A DNA stretch of 64,000 bases from Maritimibacter alkaliphilus (lineage in GTDB: Bacteria; Pseudomonadota; Alphaproteobacteria; Rhodobacterales; Rhodobacteraceae), in the NCBI RefSeq assembly GCF_019801605.1, contig NZ_JAHVIT010000001.1, positions 992,001-1,056,000 on the forward strand. The letters run 5' to 3'. Below the pieces are notes generated by a model. That model was not told where the DNA came from and did no database searches. It saw only the letters and a list, made by a program, of their open reading frames with translations. Made by a program: the position numbers and the translations under genes. How positions within the stretch are numbered: the first letter of the stretch is position 1; each line of letters begins with the position of its first letter. Positions 34,783-45,176 of this stretch are shown here, in pieces.

Positions 34783-35712
34783 TTATGTCTGTTGACGCAG
34801 CTTCAGGGCCGCGATCAGGGCCGCGTCGCGTTCGGCTTCCAGCTCGGGGATCGTGCGCCCGGCGGCCTCGGCCTCGACGCCTGCGACCAGCATGGCGCAG
34901 ACCTCGGGCGTCAACTCGGGCGTGCCGAGCGTGGCCCAGCGGGCCTGCTGGCTGGGGCCGAGATGGGCGAGGTAGTGCTGGATGCCGCCGGGGCCGCCGC
35001 CCATGTGATAGGCCAGGTGCGCCCCGGTGACCGACCACCGCAGGCCGGGACCGTTGACCAGCGCGCGGTCCACCTCTTCCACGTCGGCGATGCCTTCGGC
35101 GACGATGTTCACCGCCTCGCGCCAGAGCGCCGAGGCCAGCCGGTTGGCGATATGGCCCACGGCATCCTTGCGCAGGATGACCACGGCGCGGCCAAGCCCC
35201 TCGTAGAAGGCCCGCGTGCGCGCGGCCAACTCGGGCGTGGCGGCGTAGAGCTCCACCAGCGGCATCAGGTGCGGCGGGTTGAAGGGATGGGCCGTGATCA
35301 GCCGGGCGGGCTCCGCCATGCCCTCGGACAGCGCGGACCACGTCAGCGAGGAGGTCGAGGAGGAGATCACCGCCTGCGCCGGGGCCGCGGCCACCACCTC
35401 GGCATAGAGCGCCTGCTTCAGCGGCACGTTCTCCGGCGCGTTTTCCTGCACGAGGTCGGCGGCGGACACGGCCTCGGCCAGCGTGTCGCAGAGCGTGAGC
35501 GTGCCGCCTGCGGGCAGGTCGGGCGTGATCTCGCGCAGCTGTGCCAACGGGCCTGCGACCTTCGCGGCAAAGCCCGCGCGGGCCTCGGCGTCCGGGTCCC
35601 ACGCGGTGACGTCGTGGCCGTGCGCAAGGCAGAGCGCGGCCCAGCTGGCGCCGATCAGGCCGCAGCCGAGGATGGCGACCGCGCGGATCGGGGGAAGGGT
35701 GTCTTGGGTCAT
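34783..35712 (-). CDS. 3-hydroxyacyl-CoA dehydrogenase-family NAD enzyme (carnitine/L-gulonate dehydrogenase-like)
   Basis: A 309-residue cytoplasmic dehydrogenase. The Rossmann motif is VAILGCGLIGASWA, the catalytic Ser/His/Asn region is ISSSTSSLTWSAL ... ITAHPFNPPHLMPLVEL, and the helical C-terminal domain is GPGLRWSVTGAHLAYHMGGGPGG. It lacks a hydratase domain and is close in length to lambda-crystallin/L-gulonate 3-dehydrogenase and the dehydrogenase half of carnitine dehydrogenase, which favours a hydroxy-acid over an acyl-CoA. It is in line with the DASS transporter, so an imported hydroxy-acid is a plausible substrate. Confidence 0.8.
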   Translation of the reverse strand: MTQDTLPPIRAVAILGCGLIGASWAALCLAHGHDVTAWDPDAEARAGFAAKVAGPLAQLREITPDLPAGGTLTLCDTLAEAVSAADLVQENAPENVPLKQALYAEVVAAAPAQAVISSSTSSLTWSALSEGMAEPARLITAHPFNPPHLMPLVELYAATPELAARTRAFYEGLGRAVVILRKDAVGHIANRLASALWREAVNIVAEGIADVEEVDRALVNGPGLRWSVTGAHLAYHMGGGPGGIQHYLAHLGPSQQARWATLGTPELTPEVCAMLVAGVEAEAAGRTIPELEAERDAALIAALKLRQQT

Positions 35713-35765
35713 GAGGGTCTCCTTGCGGCGGGTCTATCGGGGCCGGGCGGGCAGGTCCATCGGCG

Positions 35766-37139
35766 TCAGATCACGCCCAGCAATTTCCACCACAGGAAGT
35801 CGAGGGGGATCAGGATCACGAAGGTCAGCAGCGTCATCAGCAGCGTCAGCCGGATCATCGAGCGGACGTGTTCACCCGCCAGCCCCATGGCCACCAGAAG
35901 TGGCGGCGCCTGATAGGGAAAGACCACGGTGGAGAAGCCGAGCACCTGGCTCATCAGCACCGCTTCGGTCGAGAAGCCGGTCGCCTGGGCGAGATCCTGG
36001 GTCAGCGGCGTCATCACCGCGGGGACCCCGGGCATGGTGGTCAGGATCGAGGTCAGGGTGCCGAGGGCGGCCAGCGAGAAGAAGTTCGTCAGGTCGCGGC
36101 CCGGCGCCAGCGGCAGCGCGGCGGTCACGACGGCGGCCAGCCGGTCGCCGAGGCCCGCGCTCGTCACCACGACGCCAAGGGCCAGCACGCCCGCCACGAG
36201 GAGCAGCGTGCCGAAGTCCACGGCGCCGCGGAACTGTTGCTGGTTCAGGAAACCGATGCCGGGCATCAGCAGCAGCACGGCGGCGGCAAGGCCGACCCAT
36301 GCGGCCGGCAGCCCGTGCAGCCAGTCCGTCGCCCAGAGGGCCAGCGTCACCAGCAGGATCGTCAGCAGCCAGCCGTGGCGGCCGCTGCCCTCGACCGGGG
36401 TGAAGGCCGCGTCCTCGCTCTTCTGCGCCTTTGCAGGGCAGAGGAAGAGGATCGCCGCCACCATCAGCGCCGATTTCAGCAGGCCGAGGACCGGGAAATG
36501 CAGCAGCAGGTAGTCGGTATAGCCGATGTGGATATCCAGCAGGTTTTCCGCCGTGCCGCTGAGCACCATGTTGGGCACGTTGGCGGGCAGGATCGTGAAA
36601 CCGGGCACGTTGGTCGACATGGCGATGGCAAGCGCCACGCCGGTGCGGCCCTTGGTGCCCTTCCTGAAGCCCAGCACGTCCGCAAGCGCCATGCCCACGG
36701 GCACCAGCACCATGGCGCGCCCCATGGAGGAGGGCATCAGGAAGCTGAGCCCCATGCCAAGCCCCACCATGCCCGCGACCAGCATCGGATAGCTGCGCGA
36801 CAGGTGCGGCGCCACGTGGGCGCCAATCTTCTGGCCGAGCCCCGATTGCCCGATCGCCGCCCCGATGACGAAGCCCGAGACCACCAGCCACATGGCAGTG
36901 GAGGTGAAGCCCGAGAAGACGACAGACTTGTCCACCAGCCCGAAGAGCAGCAGTGCGGTGAAGAACATCAGCGAGGTCAGGTAGGCCGGTAGCAGCCCCG
37001 TGGCCCAAAGTCCCAGCGTCATCAGCACGATGGCAAGGATCTGCGCCTGGTCTGGCGTCAGCCCGCCCGGTGCCGTCACCGCCACGACAGCGGCCAGAAG
37101 CGCGATCAGACCGAACAGGATATGCTTGCCGTAGGCCAT
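35766..37139 (-). CDS. SLC13/DASS-family carboxylate transporter
   Basis: A 457-residue inner-membrane protein with about 11-12 hydrophobic segments in the two-halves layout of the divalent anion/sodium symporter family. Recognisable stretches include FSGFTSTAMWLVVSGFVIGAAIGQSGLG and STNVPGFTILPANVPNMVL in the first half and TMPGVPAVMTPLTQDLAQATG in the second. The family imports di- and tricarboxylates or sulfate. The ATG at 37139 has AAGGGAGAGG upstream; the longer frame is not supported. The neighbouring hydroxy-acid dehydrogenase is transcribed after it. Confidence 0.85.
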   Translation of the reverse strand: MAYGKHILFGLIALLAAVVAVTAPGGLTPDQAQILAIVLMTLGLWATGLLPAYLTSLMFFTALLLFGLVDKSVVFSGFTSTAMWLVVSGFVIGAAIGQSGLGQKIGAHVAPHLSRSYPMLVAGMVGLGMGLSFLMPSSMGRAMVLVPVGMALADVLGFRKGTKGRTGVALAIAMSTNVPGFTILPANVPNMVLSGTAENLLDIHIGYTDYLLLHFPVLGLLKSALMVAAILFLCPAKAQKSEDAAFTPVEGSGRHGWLLTILLVTLALWATDWLHGLPAAWVGLAAAVLLLMPGIGFLNQQQFRGAVDFGTLLLVAGVLALGVVVTSAGLGDRLAAVVTAALPLAPGRDLTNFFSLAALGTLTSILTTMPGVPAVMTPLTQDLAQATGFSTEAVLMSQVLGFSTVVFPYQAPPLLVAMGLAGEHVRSMIRLTLLMTLLTFVILIPLDFLWWKLLGVI

Positions 37140-37495
37140 CGGCCTCTCCCTTGCCGCAGACCGGGACAGCCCCGGCGCGACAGGGATAACGCGGGGTGCT
37201 GGCAGGGGAAAGGCGGATCGGGGTCCGGGTGCCCGCGAATGTGCGCCCGCGATTTTTCCCGCGATTTCAAAGGCGCATTTCAGGGCGTTTCCCGAGGCGT
37301 TTCCCGAGGCGTTTCCCCCGGCGGTTCGGTCCTCCGGCACCCGGCCGCACCGGCGCGGACCGGGCCGCCGCCCGGTGGGCCGCGGCGCGCGGCGCAGGGA
37401 AAGGGACGCCTTTGCATGCAGCACAGGGGAGCCTGCGCGACGTCCCCGTGCTGCCACCGCTTGACGCCGCCCTTGGGCGCGATTAGCTGGCGCTC
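37140..37495. other. 356-bp divergent gap with a 12-bp triple repeat
   Basis: The unit GGCGTTTCCCGA occurs at 37284, 37296 and 37308 (last copy ends CCC). The rest is GC-rich and shows no supported gene; open frames that extend the flanking transporter gene into it lack ribosome sites and known homology. Promoters for the transporter and the ABC-F gene should lie here, but no consensus is convincing. Confidence 0.55.
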
Positions 37496-39331
<1,836 letters not shown>

Positions 39332-39364
39332 GCCGTCCGCGAAAGTCCAGTCTTATCAAACAGA

Positions 39365-39399
39365 AACGCGCCGCTGATGAAGCGGCGCGTTCTCTTTTT
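39365..39399 (+). terminator. Intrinsic terminator after uup
   Basis: Arms AACGCGCCGCT (39365-39375) and AGCGGCGCGTT (39381-39391) with loop GATGA are followed by a TTTTT tract at 39395-39399. Confidence 0.88.
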
Positions 39400-39446
39400 C
39401 GGCTGTCACGAGAGGGCGTCTGTTTGGGCGTCCGTTCCGGGGGCCG

Positions 39447-40517
39447 TCAGTCCAGCCCGCGTTTCTCGGCAAAGCGCCAGGCCAGCGGCATCTCGATGAT
39501 GGTCAGCACGATCCGGTAGATGTGGTGCAGGGTCACGAAGGCCGGGTTCACCTGAAGCGACAGCGCCACCAGCGCCATCTCGGTCACGCCGCCGGGGGCG
39601 AAGGAGATCAGCAGCACGTCGAAATGCTCGCCCGTGATCGGGCGCAGCAGCATCGCCATGATCCCGCCCACGACGAGCATCGAGCCGACCGAGGTCAGGG
39701 CGAGCCCCATGCCCTTGATCAGCATGGCGGGCCGGATGCCCACGAACCGCGCCCCCAGCGAGGCCCCGATCACCACCTGCGCGCCGGAGATCATGTAGCT
39801 GGGCACCTCGATGACCAGCAGTCCGGTCAGGGTGCAGGCCATGCCCACCAGCATCGGCCCCACCAGCTGACCGGCGGGCAGATGCGGTACGCGGCTCAGC
39901 AGGACGCCGGCGGTCAGGGCGAGGATCACCTCGGGGAAATGGTGCAGGTCCGCGCCCGCGCGGCTGAGGCTGATCCCGCTGGCCGAGCCCACGGGATGTC
40001 CGTACCAGAGCGACAGGCCCACCGGCAGCAGGGTCACCACGGTGATGATCCGCAGGAACTGCTGCATGGTCAGCAGCCGGATGTCGGCGCCGCGGCCTTC
40101 GCCCATGAGGATCGATTCCATCAGCCCGCCGGGCGTGGCGGCAAAGAAGGCGGTGGGGTGATCGTAGCGGCCGATCTTGCGGAAGATCGTGTAGTTGATC
40201 CCGTGCACCAGCGGCACGAAGAGCGTCAGCGCGGCGAAGGAGTAGATCGCGGAGGGCAGCGAGGCCACCACCTCGCGCGTGATGCTGGCGCCGATGGACA
40301 GGCCGACGAGCCCGATGAAGATCTTCCGGAAGTCGTTCGGGAAGCGATAGCCTTCGGGCAGGGTCTGGGGCCGGGTCGTGGCCACGAGGGCCGTGGCCAG
40401 CAGAGCGCCCAGCATATAGGGCAGCGGCAGGCCTGCGACCTTGGCCAGAAGGCCGCCAACGGCGCCGAGGGCAATGACGAAAGCGGTAGGGAGGACGGTC
40501 TTGCGGAAGAAGGTCAC
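39447..40517 (-). CDS. AbrB-family membrane protein (putative transporter)
   Basis: A hydrophobic protein with about ten membrane segments and internal duplication, of the 'AbrB / putative ammonia monooxygenase' family (the name is a misnomer). Two related blocks, LGALLATALVATTRP...IGLVGLSIGASITREV and LVGPMLVGMACTLTGLLVIEVPSYMISGAQVVIGASLGARF, and FFAATPGGLMESILMGEGRGADIRLL with ISFAPGGVTEMALVALSL are diagnostic. Function is unproven; transport is inferred. The start is uncertain: GTG at 40517 places the first helix near the N-terminus, ATG at 40577 adds 20 residues; neither has a good ribosome site. Confidence 0.8.
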   Translation of the reverse strand: MTFFRKTVLPTAFVIALGAVGGLLAKVAGLPLPYMLGALLATALVATTRPQTLPEGYRFPNDFRKIFIGLVGLSIGASITREVVASLPSAIYSFAALTLFVPLVHGINYTIFRKIGRYDHPTAFFAATPGGLMESILMGEGRGADIRLLTMQQFLRIITVVTLLPVGLSLWYGHPVGSASGISLSRAGADLHHFPEVILALTAGVLLSRVPHLPAGQLVGPMLVGMACTLTGLLVIEVPSYMISGAQVVIGASLGARFVGIRPAMLIKGMGLALTSVGSMLVVGGIMAMLLRPITGEHFDVLLISFAPGGVTEMALVALSLQVNPAFVTLHHIYRIVLTIIEMPLAWRFAEKRGLD

Positions 40518-40681
40518 GTGGGGTCTGGTCTTGCAATGAAAGGGCGGCCCGATGCGGCCCGCCCCTATTAGATGCATTTGTCATGCTTTGTCACGCCCCC
40601 GTTGGAGCCTCCCGCCACGGAATGCGCCCTTGCGGCGGAGTTGCGGCGGAACTGCCGCTGCCGCGCGCGAAATCCATGCGT

Positions 40682-41986
40682 TCAGCGCAAGAGATCAGGC
40701 AGGAACATCACCACCGGCGGCAGGGCGACGACGAGAACGATCACCAGCAGGTCCATCAGGATGAAGGGCAGCACACCGCCGAAGACCTGCGCGATGGTCA
40801 CGTATTTCCCCGCCACGTTCTTGATGACGAAGACGTTCATGCCCACCGGCGGGGTGATCATCCCGATCTCCAGCAGCTTGACCACCAGCACCCCGAACCA
40901 GACGAGGCTGATGTCCTCGGCGCGCAGGATCGGCAGGAAGATCGGCAGGGTGATCAGCATCGCGCCGAAGGGCTCCATGAAGGTGCCAAGGGCGAGGTAG
41001 ATCAGCACGATCACCAGCATCAGCTGCACATAGCTCAGGTCCGCGCCCGCCACGAAGGAGGAGAGGAAGTTGGACAGCCCGCTGATCCCGAGGAAGCGGG
41101 TGAACATTGCCGCGCCCACGCCGATGATGAAGAGCGCCCCGGTGGAGGTCACGGTTTCCATCAGCGAGCGCCCGATGGCCTGTCTCGTCAGCTTGCCGGT
41201 CACGCCGGCGAGGATCAGCGTGCCGAGGGCCCCGACGGCCCCGGCCTCGGTCGCGGTGAAGAGCCCCGAGAAGAGCCCGCCGAAGATCACCAGCACGAGG
41301 GCCGTGATCGGCAGCACCCGCAGGATCGCGGCCCAGCCTTCCTCGCTCACCGGCGCGGTGTCGCGCGCCGGGATCAGGTCGGGCCGCAGCAGCGAGATCA
41401 GCACCACGACGATGCAGTAGCCCACGGCGGTGATCACCCCGATGCCGATGCCGCCCACGAAGACCTGCGTGACCGAGGTCTCGGCGAAGACGCCGTAGAT
41501 GATCATCAGGATCGAGGGCGGGATCAGCGCGCCGATGGTGCCGCCCGCCGCGATGGCGCCTGCGGCGATGGAGGGGCGGTAGCCCGCCGCGACCATCTCG
41601 GGGATGGCGATCCGGCCCATGGCGGCGGCGCAGGCCAGCGAGGAGCCGGAGACCGCCGCAAAGCCTGAGCAGGCGAAGATCGAGGAGATCGCGAGCCCCC
41701 CGGGCAGCCGTCTCAGCACCACCTTGGCCGCTTCGAAGAGCCCGCCGGTCAGGCCCGTATGGAACGCGATGAACCCCATTAGCAGGAACATCGGCACCGC
41801 CGACATGGTCCAGCTGGCAACGAAGGAATAGGGCGTGTTCTGCAACACGCCGAGCGCCGGGCCCATGCCGATCAGCGCGGTGATCCCCCCGAAGGAGACC
41901 GCCACCAGCGCCATGGCCACCGGCACCCGCAGCACCAGCAGCACGATCAGGACGCCGACGCCCCAGAAACCGGCCTCGACGTTCAT
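40682..41986 (-). CDS. dctM: TRAP transporter large permease (DctM)
   Basis: A 434-residue inner-membrane protein of the DctM/ion-transporter superfamily, about 12 helices. Marks are LFLLMGFIAFHTG, FAAVSGSSLACAAAMGRIAIPEM, TIGALIPPSILMIIYG, GTFMEPFGAMLITLPIFLP and EIGMITPPVGMNVFVIKNV. It couples sodium entry to uptake of the anionic substrate held by DctP. The ATG at 41986 has GGGAGGAG upstream and overlaps the small-subunit stop by 4 bp. It belongs to the operon running from the crotonase gene to here. Confidence 0.92.
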   Translation of the reverse strand: MNVEAGFWGVGVLIVLLVLRVPVAMALVAVSFGGITALIGMGPALGVLQNTPYSFVASWTMSAVPMFLLMGFIAFHTGLTGGLFEAAKVVLRRLPGGLAISSIFACSGFAAVSGSSLACAAAMGRIAIPEMVAAGYRPSIAAGAIAAGGTIGALIPPSILMIIYGVFAETSVTQVFVGGIGIGVITAVGYCIVVVLISLLRPDLIPARDTAPVSEEGWAAILRVLPITALVLVIFGGLFSGLFTATEAGAVGALGTLILAGVTGKLTRQAIGRSLMETVTSTGALFIIGVGAAMFTRFLGISGLSNFLSSFVAGADLSYVQLMLVIVLIYLALGTFMEPFGAMLITLPIFLPILRAEDISLVWFGVLVVKLLEIGMITPPVGMNVFVIKNVAGKYVTIAQVFGGVLPFILMDLLVIVLVVALPPVVMFLPDLLR

Positions 41987-42486
41987 GCGGTCTCCTCCCT
42001 TGGGGGCCACAGGTAGGTGAGCGCAAGGATCACGCAGGCGAAGGCCGCGAGGCTGAAGCCGATGGGCGGCAGGAAGTAGCTGTGCCAGACCGGCATCTTG
42101 AAGGTGACGAGTTCCACGTAGGTCCCGCTGCGGTAGTTGGAGAACGCGGCCTTCCATGTCGGCCAGGCGAGGCCCGCGTAGACCGCCGCCGAGATCAGGC
42201 AGACAAGCGCATCGGAGAGGCGCAGCAGCCGGGGCGGCATGGCGAAGTCGATCAGCTCGACCGAGACCATCTCGCGCCTCAGCTCCAGCCAGGACAGAGG
42301 CAGGAAGGCGATCAGCACCATGTAGTAGCGAGAGACCATCTCGGCCGTCACATGGATCGAGATCCGGAACAGGTTGCGCAGCAGGACGTCGAGGCTGATG
42401 TGGATCATCATCGCCACGACGCCCGCGGCACCGATCAGGGCAAGCACACGGGCAATGCCCGTGGCCAGCCGGAGAAGTGCGGTCAT
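41983..42486 (-). CDS. dctQ: TRAP transporter small permease (DctQ)
   Basis: A 167-residue inner-membrane protein with four hydrophobic segments in the DctQ layout. The conserved LDVLLRNLFR region follows TM1, and FLPLSWLELRREMVSVELI follows TM2. It is needed with DctM for TRAP transport. It is separated from dctP by a 202-bp spacer with strong stem-loops. The ATG at 42486 is used because it places TM1 correctly and has a CGGAG ribosome site; the frame upstream is spacer. Confidence 0.88.
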   Translation of the reverse strand: MTALLRLATGIARVLALIGAAGVVAMMIHISLDVLLRNLFRISIHVTAEMVSRYYMVLIAFLPLSWLELRREMVSVELIDFAMPPRLLRLSDALVCLISAAVYAGLAWPTWKAAFSNYRSGTYVELVTFKMPVWHSYFLPPIGFSLAAFACVILALTYLWPPREETA

Positions 42487-42516
42487 CTTGGGCTCCGGCA
42501 GAGGCGTCAGGGGGCG

Positions 42517-42601
42517 CGGCCCCGGAGGGGCCGGGCAGGTGGCGCAATCAGGCGTGACCGGGCAGGGTGCGTGGGGGACCGGGCCATGGAGGCCCGGTCC
42601 C
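42517..42601. promoter_or_regulatory. Intercistronic stem-loops between dctP and dctQ
   Basis: A perfect 11-bp stem (GGGACCGGGCC at 42575-42585, GGCCCGGTCCC at 42591-42601, loop ATGGA) and a 7-bp stem (CGGCCCC/GGGGCCG, 42517-42533) lie between dctP and dctQ. There is no T run. Such stems downstream of a binding-protein gene commonly protect its mRNA 3' end or reduce read-through, raising DctP over DctQM. Confidence 0.7.
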
Positions 42602-42688
42602 GAGGCCCGGCGCCGGTATCCGATCCCGGCGCCGGGTCCCGCGTCAGGTCCCGGATCAGGATCACGGCACCGGGTCGCGCCCGCAACT

Positions 42689-43777
42689 TCAGAGCCCGTA
42701 GGTCGCGAAGTCGATCTTGGACCAGAGTTCCTCCTTGATCCGCGCGGCGAGCGCATCGGGATCGTCGCCCACGTCCTCGGCGATGGCGGTCCATTTCTCC
42801 ACCAGCTCGCCGAAGTAGACCGCCTGTTCGCCCGACATCTCGGTCCGGCTGGCCACGTCTTCCCTGGCGAAGGCCTCGGAGGCCTCGAGGAAGGCCGGAT
42901 CGGGCTCGATCACCTCGATGGAACTGCCCGCAAGCGCCTCGTCCGCCTTGGCCGGCAGCTGGAAGGCCCAGCGGTCGGTCAGATCGAAGTTGGCGCGGGC
43001 GGCGGCCATGCCGACCTGTTCGCGTTCCTCGGGGCTCATGCCCTGCCATGTGCTCAGGCCCACGGTGAAGTTCGAGGTGACGTGATAGGTGCCGATCGGG
43101 ATCAGCGTCACGTATTTCGCGATGTCGATCAGCCGGTAGGACAGCAGGTCGACCTTGGAGGCCATGGTGCCGTCGATGGTGCCCTGGCTGATCGCCTCGA
43201 ACTGGTCGCCCACGCCCATGTTGACGGGTGTGGCGCCGAAGTTCTCGGCCCAGCGGGAATAGGGGGCGCCGCCGGTGCGCAGGCGCAGGCCCTTCAGGTC
43301 CTCGGCGGTGCGCACGGGCTTGGTGGTGATCAGGTTGTAGACGTTGGACGAGCCCGCGCCGAGGAAGACCATCCCCAGTTTCTTGAACTCTGCCTGGCAG
43401 GGTTCACAGGTCATGCCGAACTCGGTCATCGCCATGGCCATGGCATGCGGATTGCGCCCGGCAAGCGCCAGATCGCCCGCGATCCCCGTCACCTCCATGT
43501 CGGCGGGGAAGTAGAGCGGCAGCGTGTTGCCGACCTCGGCCAGCCCGGTCTGAAGCGCATCCTTCATCTGCGGCAGCGATACGACCTCGGGGCCCATGAT
43601 CGTGCCGGTGATCGCCCCGCCTGAGATCTCCTTCAGGTTCTCGGCGAAATGTTCGTACATGTAGTGCGCCGGGTGGGCCGGCGGTGCGGCGGGGGCAAGG
43701 CGCAGCTCGCGCGCCTGAGCGGCCCCCGTTGCCATGATCCCGGCGATTGCCAGGGCAACGAAACTGGTGGTCTTCAT
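42689..43777 (-). CDS. dctP: TRAP transporter substrate-binding protein (DctP)
   Basis: A periplasmic binding protein of 362 residues with signal peptide (MKTTSFVALAIAGIMATGAAQA). The family core is seen in LKGLRLRTGGAPYSRWAENFGATPVNMG, with the Arg that pairs with the substrate carboxylate in family members, and ISQGTIDGTMAS. The ATG at 43777 follows TTAGGGAGGAG. It lies in an operon with crotonase, MarR and amidohydrolase genes and is divergent from a feruloyl-CoA-synthetase-like gene, so a phenylpropenoate or related aromatic acid is the likely ligand. A CEPC pair (FGMTCEPCQAEF) in the middle is unusual. Confidence 0.88.
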   Translation of the reverse strand: MKTTSFVALAIAGIMATGAAQARELRLAPAAPPAHPAHYMYEHFAENLKEISGGAITGTIMGPEVVSLPQMKDALQTGLAEVGNTLPLYFPADMEVTGIAGDLALAGRNPHAMAMAMTEFGMTCEPCQAEFKKLGMVFLGAGSSNVYNLITTKPVRTAEDLKGLRLRTGGAPYSRWAENFGATPVNMGVGDQFEAISQGTIDGTMASKVDLLSYRLIDIAKYVTLIPIGTYHVTSNFTVGLSTWQGMSPEEREQVGMAAARANFDLTDRWAFQLPAKADEALAGSSIEVIEPDPAFLEASEAFAREDVASRTEMSGEQAVYFGELVEKWTAIAEDVGDDPDALAARIKEELWSKIDFATYGL

Positions 43778-43819
43778 GAACTCCTCCCTAAGGTTCAATT
43801 GACGTCCGTTTTCAGTGGT

Positions 43820-44695
43820 TCAAAGCGACAGCAGCTGCCTCGCGTTCTCCTTCAGAAGCAGCGGTCGGACCTCCTCCTTGATGTCGATCTGTTCGAAATC
43901 CGCCAGCCAGCGGTCCGGCGTGATCGCCGGCCAGTCCGAGCCGAAGAGCAGTTTGTGCTTGAGCAGCGAGTTCGCGTATTTCACGAGGATCGGCGGGAAA
44001 TACTTCGGGCTCCAGCCGCTCAGGTCGATGTAGACGTTGGGCTTGTGCTGCGCGACGGCCAGCGCCTCCTCCTGCCAGGGGAAGGAGGGATGGGCCGCGA
44101 TGATCTTGAGGTCTGGAAAATCCACGGCCACGTCATCGAGGCACATGGGGTGGCTGTATTTCAGCCGCATCCCCATCCCGCCGCGCATCCCTGATCCGAC
44201 GCCGGTCTGCCCGGTGTGGAAGAGCGCGATGCCGCCCTCGGCCTCGATCGCCTCGTAGAGGCCATAGGCCATGCGGTCGTTGGGGTAGAAGCCCTGGAAC
44301 GTCGGATGGAACTTGAAGCCCCGCACGCCATGGTCGCGCATCAGGGTCCGGGCCTCGCGCACGCCCATCTTGCCCTTGGCCGGGTCGATGGAGGCGAAGG
44401 GGATCATGATGTCGCTGTTCTCGGCGGCGATCTCGGCCACTTCGTAGTTGGAATAGCGCCGGAAGCCGGTCTCGCGTTCCGCATCCACCGGGAAGATCAC
44501 GCAGCCGATCTTGCGCTCGCGGAAGTAGGCTGCCGTCTCCTGCACCGTGGGCAGCATGCCCTGCGCGCCGGCGGGGTTCTTGAAGTACTTGGCCATACCG
44601 GCCTGGAACTCGTTGTAGCCATCGTCCCGGTGGGTGCAGCAGGGCTCCTCGGCGTGGACGTGGATGTCGATGGCGATCAGGTCGTCGATATTCAT
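43820..44695 (-). CDS. Amidohydrolase-family protein (COG2159, ACMSD/LigJ-like)
   Basis: A 291-residue metal-dependent TIM-barrel enzyme. The HxH metal site is IDIHVHAEE (His12, His14), a further His is in IIAAHPSFPW, and the metal Asp in LLFGSDWPAITPDRW. The family includes aromatic decarboxylases (ACMSD, 5-carboxyvanillate and resorcylate types) and the hydratase LigJ. Its operon with a MarR regulator, crotonase and TRAP genes suggests action on an aromatic acid or ring-cleavage product; which reaction cannot be decided. Nine bases separate it from the MarR gene. Confidence 0.82.
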   Translation of the reverse strand: MNIDDLIAIDIHVHAEEPCCTHRDDGYNEFQAGMAKYFKNPAGAQGMLPTVQETAAYFRERKIGCVIFPVDAERETGFRRYSNYEVAEIAAENSDIMIPFASIDPAKGKMGVREARTLMRDHGVRGFKFHPTFQGFYPNDRMAYGLYEAIEAEGGIALFHTGQTGVGSGMRGGMGMRLKYSHPMCLDDVAVDFPDLKIIAAHPSFPWQEEALAVAQHKPNVYIDLSGWSPKYFPPILVKYANSLLKHKLLFGSDWPAITPDRWLADFEQIDIKEEVRPLLLKENARQLLSL

Positions 44696-44704
44696 GGGTC
44701 TCCC

Positions 44705-45175
44705 TCAGCCCTCGAACCCGTTGTACTTCCTCAGCAGCCGCGCCAGCGTGGCGGCTTCCTCCTCGCTCAGGTCGTGGGTGTTGTAGGCGTTCTCTCCAAG
44801 AAAGTTCGGGCGGTTCCGGGCCACGAAGGCCTCGCCCTTGTCGGTCAGCCGCAGCAGGACCGAGCGCCGGTCGCTGTCGGGGATCTGCCGCTCCACGAGG
44901 CCGTTGTCCTCGAAGCGGCGCACGGTCTTGGTCATGTGCGCGGGCTTGATCCGCAGCGCCTGCGCCAGCATGCCCTGCTTGATGCCGGGATTGCGGTGCA
45001 TGACCCAGAGCATCGAGAATTCGCCCGGGCGCAGGTCCTCGTCGCCGAACCGGTCATAGAACTGGTCGTAGACGCGCACCTGTGCCACCCGCAGCAGGAA
45101 GCCCAGCGACTGCCCGAGATCGCCCAGATCGACGTCCTCGATGGCCTGCGGGGTAAGGCGCGGGTCCTGTCCCAT
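44705..45175 (-). CDS. MarR-family transcriptional regulator
   Basis: A 156-residue winged-helix regulator. The DNA-binding part is GMLAQALRIKPAHMTKTVRRFEDNGLVERQIPDSDRRSVLLRLTDKGEAFV. It is encoded between the crotonase gene (1-bp gap) and the amidohydrolase. In hydroxycinnamate clusters, MarR proteins (CouR, FerC) repress the CoA-dependent pathway and are released by the aroyl-CoA thioester; the same logic is inferred here. A candidate operator is in the divergent region near 46012-46038. Confidence 0.88.
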   Translation of the reverse strand: MGQDPRLTPQAIEDVDLGDLGQSLGFLLRVAQVRVYDQFYDRFGDEDLRPGEFSMLWVMHRNPGIKQGMLAQALRIKPAHMTKTVRRFEDNGLVERQIPDSDRRSVLLRLTDKGEAFVARNRPNFLGENAYNTHDLSEEEAATLARLLRKYNGFEG

Positions 45176-45176
45176 C

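Noticed and set aside
39447-40517. Ammonia monooxygenase
   Set aside because: The protein is a multi-helix AbrB-family membrane protein without metal-binding motifs; the enzyme name is a known misannotation.
42487-42756. An N-terminal extension of the small TRAP permease gene
   Set aside because: The extra frame covers the stem-loop spacer and enters dctP; the ATG at 42486 gives the standard first helix and length.
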